A stretch of DNA of 5,083 bases, taken from the NCBI GenBank assembly GCA_001790645.1, contig MGDB01000067.1, forward strand, positions 1 through 5,083, given 5' to 3'. Positions 3,890-5,083 of this stretch are shown in pieces (the first letter of the stretch is position 1; each line of letters opens with the position of its first letter). The translations under genes and the position numbers were made by a program. The notes under the pieces are model-generated. The model made no database searches. It had not been told where the DNA came from and worked only from the letters and a program-made list of their open reading frames with translations. This stretch comes from Candidatus Schekmanbacteria bacterium GWA2_38_11 (lineage in GTDB: Bacteria; Schekmanbacteria; GWA2-38-11).

Positions 3890-4249
3890 ATGGCAAAAAA
3901 AATCCTAATCATCGATGACGATGCAGAATTATGCGAGGAAATGGCAGAATTTTTGAATGATGAGGGGTATTCAGTTCAAACTGCCCTTGACGGAAACCAG
4001 GGAGAGAAGCTTATCAGAAAAAATAATTACGATGTCATTCTTCTTGATTTTAAGATGCCGGGGTTAAATGGAATCGACATGCTTAAAATAGTAAAAGAGA
4101 AAAAGCCTAAGCCTGCAGTCTTTATTATCAGCGGGAGGCCTTTTATCGAGAAATTGCTTGAAGAGGAAAAGTTAACAAGTGTTGTTGATGGAATAATGGG
4201 TAAGCCCTTTGATTTGGAAATGATGCTCAAAAGGATTAGATCCCTGTGA
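3890..4249 (+). CDS. Stand-alone REC-domain response regulator
   Basis: A 119-residue protein made only of a receiver domain, like CheY or Spo0F. It has the strand KKILIIDDD (3-11) with acidic D9/D10, phosphoacceptor D53 in LLDFKMPGLNG, S81 in the conserved Thr/Ser position, and K105 in GKPF. With no output domain it probably passes phosphate between proteins or acts through protein contact. Family examples serve as phosphorelay intermediates or motility switches. It lies 2 bp after the AraC-type regulator with no strong ribosome binding site of its own (GCTGGG is about 12 bases upstream), so translation is probably coupled. The insertion RPFIEKLLEEEKLTSVVDG (83-101) between S81 and K105 is longer than in CheY. 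No terminator is obvious; repeat-rich DNA begins at once. Confidence 0.9.
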   Translation: MAKKILIIDDDAELCEEMAEFLNDEGYSVQTALDGNQGEKLIRKNNYDVILLDFKMPGLNGIDMLKIVKEKKPKPAVFIISGRPFIEKLLEEEKLTSVVDGIMGKPFDLEMMLKRIRSL

Positions 4250-4251
4250 GG

Positions 4252-4293
4252 AGTAACAAGTAACGAGTTTTAAGTAATAAGCTTTAAGTCTGC
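4252..4293 (+). repeat. Degenerate heptamer array, six units
   Basis: AGTAACA, AGTAACG, AGTTTTA, AGTAATA, AGCTTTA and AGTCTGC follow each other with a strict 7-bp period, starting three bases after the response regulator stop codon. The consensus is AGTAAYA. Confidence 0.6.
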
Positions 4294-4332
4294 AAAGTTA
4301 AATTTCAGACCACAAATTCCAACCAGAACGAC

Positions 4333-4360
4333 TATAAGCCGTAAGCTTTAAGCTATAAGC
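4333..4360 (+). repeat. Heptamer array (NNTAAGC), four units
   Basis: TATAAGC, CGTAAGC, TTTAAGC and TATAAGC repeat exactly every 7 bp, the same unit as at 2404-2424. Confidence 0.65.
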
Positions 4361-4380
4361 AAAAAACTGAAAGACATAAC

Positions 4381-4420
4381 AGTATCAAAGTATAATAGTG
4401 TCAAGGTATTAAAGTTAGCT
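4381..4420 (+). repeat. Octamer array (AGTRTCAA), five units
   Basis: AGTATCAA, AGTATAAT, AGTGTCAA, GGTATTAA and AGTTAGCT run in register with an 8-bp period. This is the clearest member of the octamer family in the window. Confidence 0.6.
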
Positions 4421-4429
4421 ATCGGCTTC

Positions 4430-4562
4430 TCCGTCATTCCGCCTGCCTGCCGGCAGGCAGGTGCTTGACACGAAATCCAGGGTTATTGTTTTCTGGTTCC
4501 CCATTCCCCGATCGCAGTCGAGGACAAGTTTCACGGGGACGACATCCGGATTCCTGCTTTCG
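4430..4562. repeat. Degenerate palindromic repeat with 20-bp perfect palindrome
   Basis: CCTGCCTGCCGGCAGGCAGG (4442-4461) is a perfect palindrome. Around it CCGTCATTCC (about 4432), CGAAATCCAGG (about 4471) and, in opposite sense, CCGGATTCCTGCTTTCGCC (4546-4564) resemble the dispersed GTCATTCC...GGAATCC type of repeat common in bacterial intergenic DNA. The copy is degraded. Open frames across it on both strands are by-products of low stop density. Confidence 0.5.
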
Positions 4563-4569
4563 CCTTGCT

Positions 4570-4585
4570 TTGATACTTTGACACT
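4570..4585 (-). repeat. Octamer array, inverted, two units
   Basis: TTGATACT and TTGACACT read on the minus strand as AGTGTCAA and AGTATCAA, exact members of the 4381 family in inverted orientation. Confidence 0.55.
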
Positions 4586-4602
4586 TTTTTCTAACTCATT
4601 CA

Positions 4603-4651
4603 CTTGTTACTCATATATTTCCGCTTACAGCCTAAAGCTTATACCATACAG
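4603..4651 (-). repeat. Heptamer array, inverted, seven units
   Basis: CTTGTTA, CTCATAT, ATTTCCG, CTTACAG, CCTAAAG, CTTATAC and CATACAG keep a 7-bp register. On the minus strand the pattern resembles the TATAAGC/TTTAAGC and AGTAACA arrays at 4252-4360. Confidence 0.5.
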
Positions 4652-4694
4652 CTAAGTCAGTAGAATAAAGTCAGAAAAAAGGGGAATTATCCCA

Positions 4695-4722
4695 TTACAT
4701 ATTTTTTTTAAAAAAATATATA
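4695..4722 (+). promoter_or_regulatory. Possible promoter in AT-rich tract
   Basis: TTACAT (4695-4700) and TATATA (4717-4722) are 16 bp apart across an A/T-only spacer. The position about 150 bp before the next gene would give a long leader. The tract ATATTTTTTTTAAAAAAATAT is itself a near-palindrome and could instead be a weak terminator or curved DNA. This is the best candidate in the gap but uncertain. Confidence 0.25.
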
Positions 4723-4770
4723 TAGTTATAGAATTTTCAAATTTTTAAAGTGATAGAGAAAATAAGGGAA

Positions 4771-4802
4771 AGCATCAAAGTGTCAGGGTAGCAAGGCAGG
4801 AT
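4771..4802 (+). repeat. Octamer array, four units
   Basis: AGCATCAA, AGTGTCAG, GGTAGCAA and GGCAGGAT keep an 8-bp register and drift from AGTRTCAA. Confidence 0.45.
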
Positions 4803-4841
4803 GGTTTTTAGCTTTGTTCCTTGAGTTTTTAATTTTCACAA

Positions 4842-4855
4842 CTTGCATCTTGCAT
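4842..4855. repeat. Heptamer direct repeat CTTGCAT x2
   Basis: Two perfect tandem copies of CTTGCAT end six bases before the ribosome binding site of the next gene. A third partial unit (CATG) follows. Confidence 0.45.
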
Positions 4856-4873
4856 CATGTGGAGGATAAGAAA

Positions 4874-5083
4874 TTGACAAGAAAAAAAATAATGATAGTA
4901 GACGACGACAAAGAGTTTTTAGAGGAACTTGAGGAAACTCTTATCTTAAGCGGCTACGCTGCGGTGGCAATTAATGACAGTACAACTGCTTTGAATGCTG
5001 CCCGAAGAGCAAAACCGGATTTGATAATCCTTGATCTCAAAATGGACGTAATGGATGGATTTCAGGTGGCAAAGAGCTTAAAA
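4874..5083 (+). CDS. Response regulator, N-terminal part of REC domain (runs off window)
   Basis: Seventy codons of a third receiver domain are present and the gene is cut by the window end. The start is TTG 4874, eight bases after GGAGG (4861-4865); no ATG fits, since the next in-frame Met (residue 7) lies inside the first strand KKIMIVDDD (4-12). Acidic residues D10/D11 and phosphoacceptor D54 in LIILDLKMDVMDGF are visible. The usual Pro two residues after the K of DxKMP is Asp (D58), an uncommon but known variation in receivers. The domain that follows cannot be seen, so this may be a stand-alone receiver, a transcription factor or a hybrid kinase. It lies 624 bp from the other regulators on the same strand, suggesting a signalling cluster with separate transcription. 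Confidence 0.85.
   Translation, partial: MTRKKIMIVDDDKEFLEELEETLILSGYAAVAINDSTTALNAARRAKPDLIILDLKMDVMDGFQVAKSLK

Noticed and set aside
4027..4230. Reverse-strand open frame over the second REC gene
   Set aside because: Antisense shadow of a clear receiver gene without start signals.
4415..4655. Open frames on both strands across the degraded repeat
   Set aside because: Both lie in repeat and palindrome sequence, lack ribosome binding sites, and show no protein-like pattern.
2404..4855. CRISPR-like array
   Set aside because: Repeat units are only 7 or 8 bp with no spacers of constant length, and no cas gene is present.

Overview
The window looks like an accessory-to-backbone junction in an AT-rich bacterial genome. 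The phylum cannot be fixed from sequence alone. Intergenic DNA crowded with dispersed palindromes and degenerate short-period repeats, RelE-type toxin modules, a GIY-YIG ORF and clustered response regulators would suit an uncultivated environmental lineage such as Nitrospirota or Omnitrophota. That placement is inference only.

Layout. (1) 15-164 encodes a 49-residue peptide with a strong ribosome binding site, a charged N-terminal half and a Cys-containing C-terminal half. It resembles a RiPP precursor and its stop codon abuts a hairpin. (2) 231-753 is a complete toxin-antitoxin (TA) operon: consensus promoter, small antitoxin, and an overlapping RelE/ParE-family toxin. (3) 865-2200 appears modular. 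Arrays of CTTGACC repeated every 11 bp occur at 865, 1575 and 2172. The first interval holds a dead promoter plus the first 12 codons of an antitoxin (start ATG changed to ACG) and a reverse-strand GIY-YIG nuclease gene associated with a perfect 14-bp inverted repeat. The second interval holds the intact relative of that antitoxin with its RelE-type toxin. A strong bidirectional-looking terminator follows at 2221-2256. (4) 2321-2363 is the 3' half of a tRNA-His(GUG), starting exactly at the anticodon loop with no 5' half. This is what a tyrosine-recombinase attachment site leaves at the far end of an integrated island, so the TA/GIY-YIG region to its left is plausibly island DNA.

(5) 2365-3155 has no supported gene. 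It holds heptamer and octamer degenerate tandem arrays, strong palindromes and a MITE-like inverted repeat of about 94 bp. (6) 3156-4249 is a two-gene signalling operon: a REC-AraC response regulator followed 2 bp later by a stand-alone REC protein. (7) 4250-4873 is another gene-free stretch. Its heptamer and octamer arrays are arranged almost as a mirror image around a 20-bp perfect palindrome. (8) 4874 to the window end is the start of a third REC protein, with a TTG start and a good ribosome binding site.

How the genes work together. The two TA pairs are self-contained and probably autoregulated stability modules. The regulators look like part of a larger phosphorelay cluster continuing to the right, with the sensor kinase outside the window. 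The least ordinary items are the candidate RiPP precursor, the CTTGACC-delimited cassettes with one decayed TA copy, the GIY-YIG inverted-repeat unit, the half tRNA-His, and the two families of period-7 and period-8 repeats.
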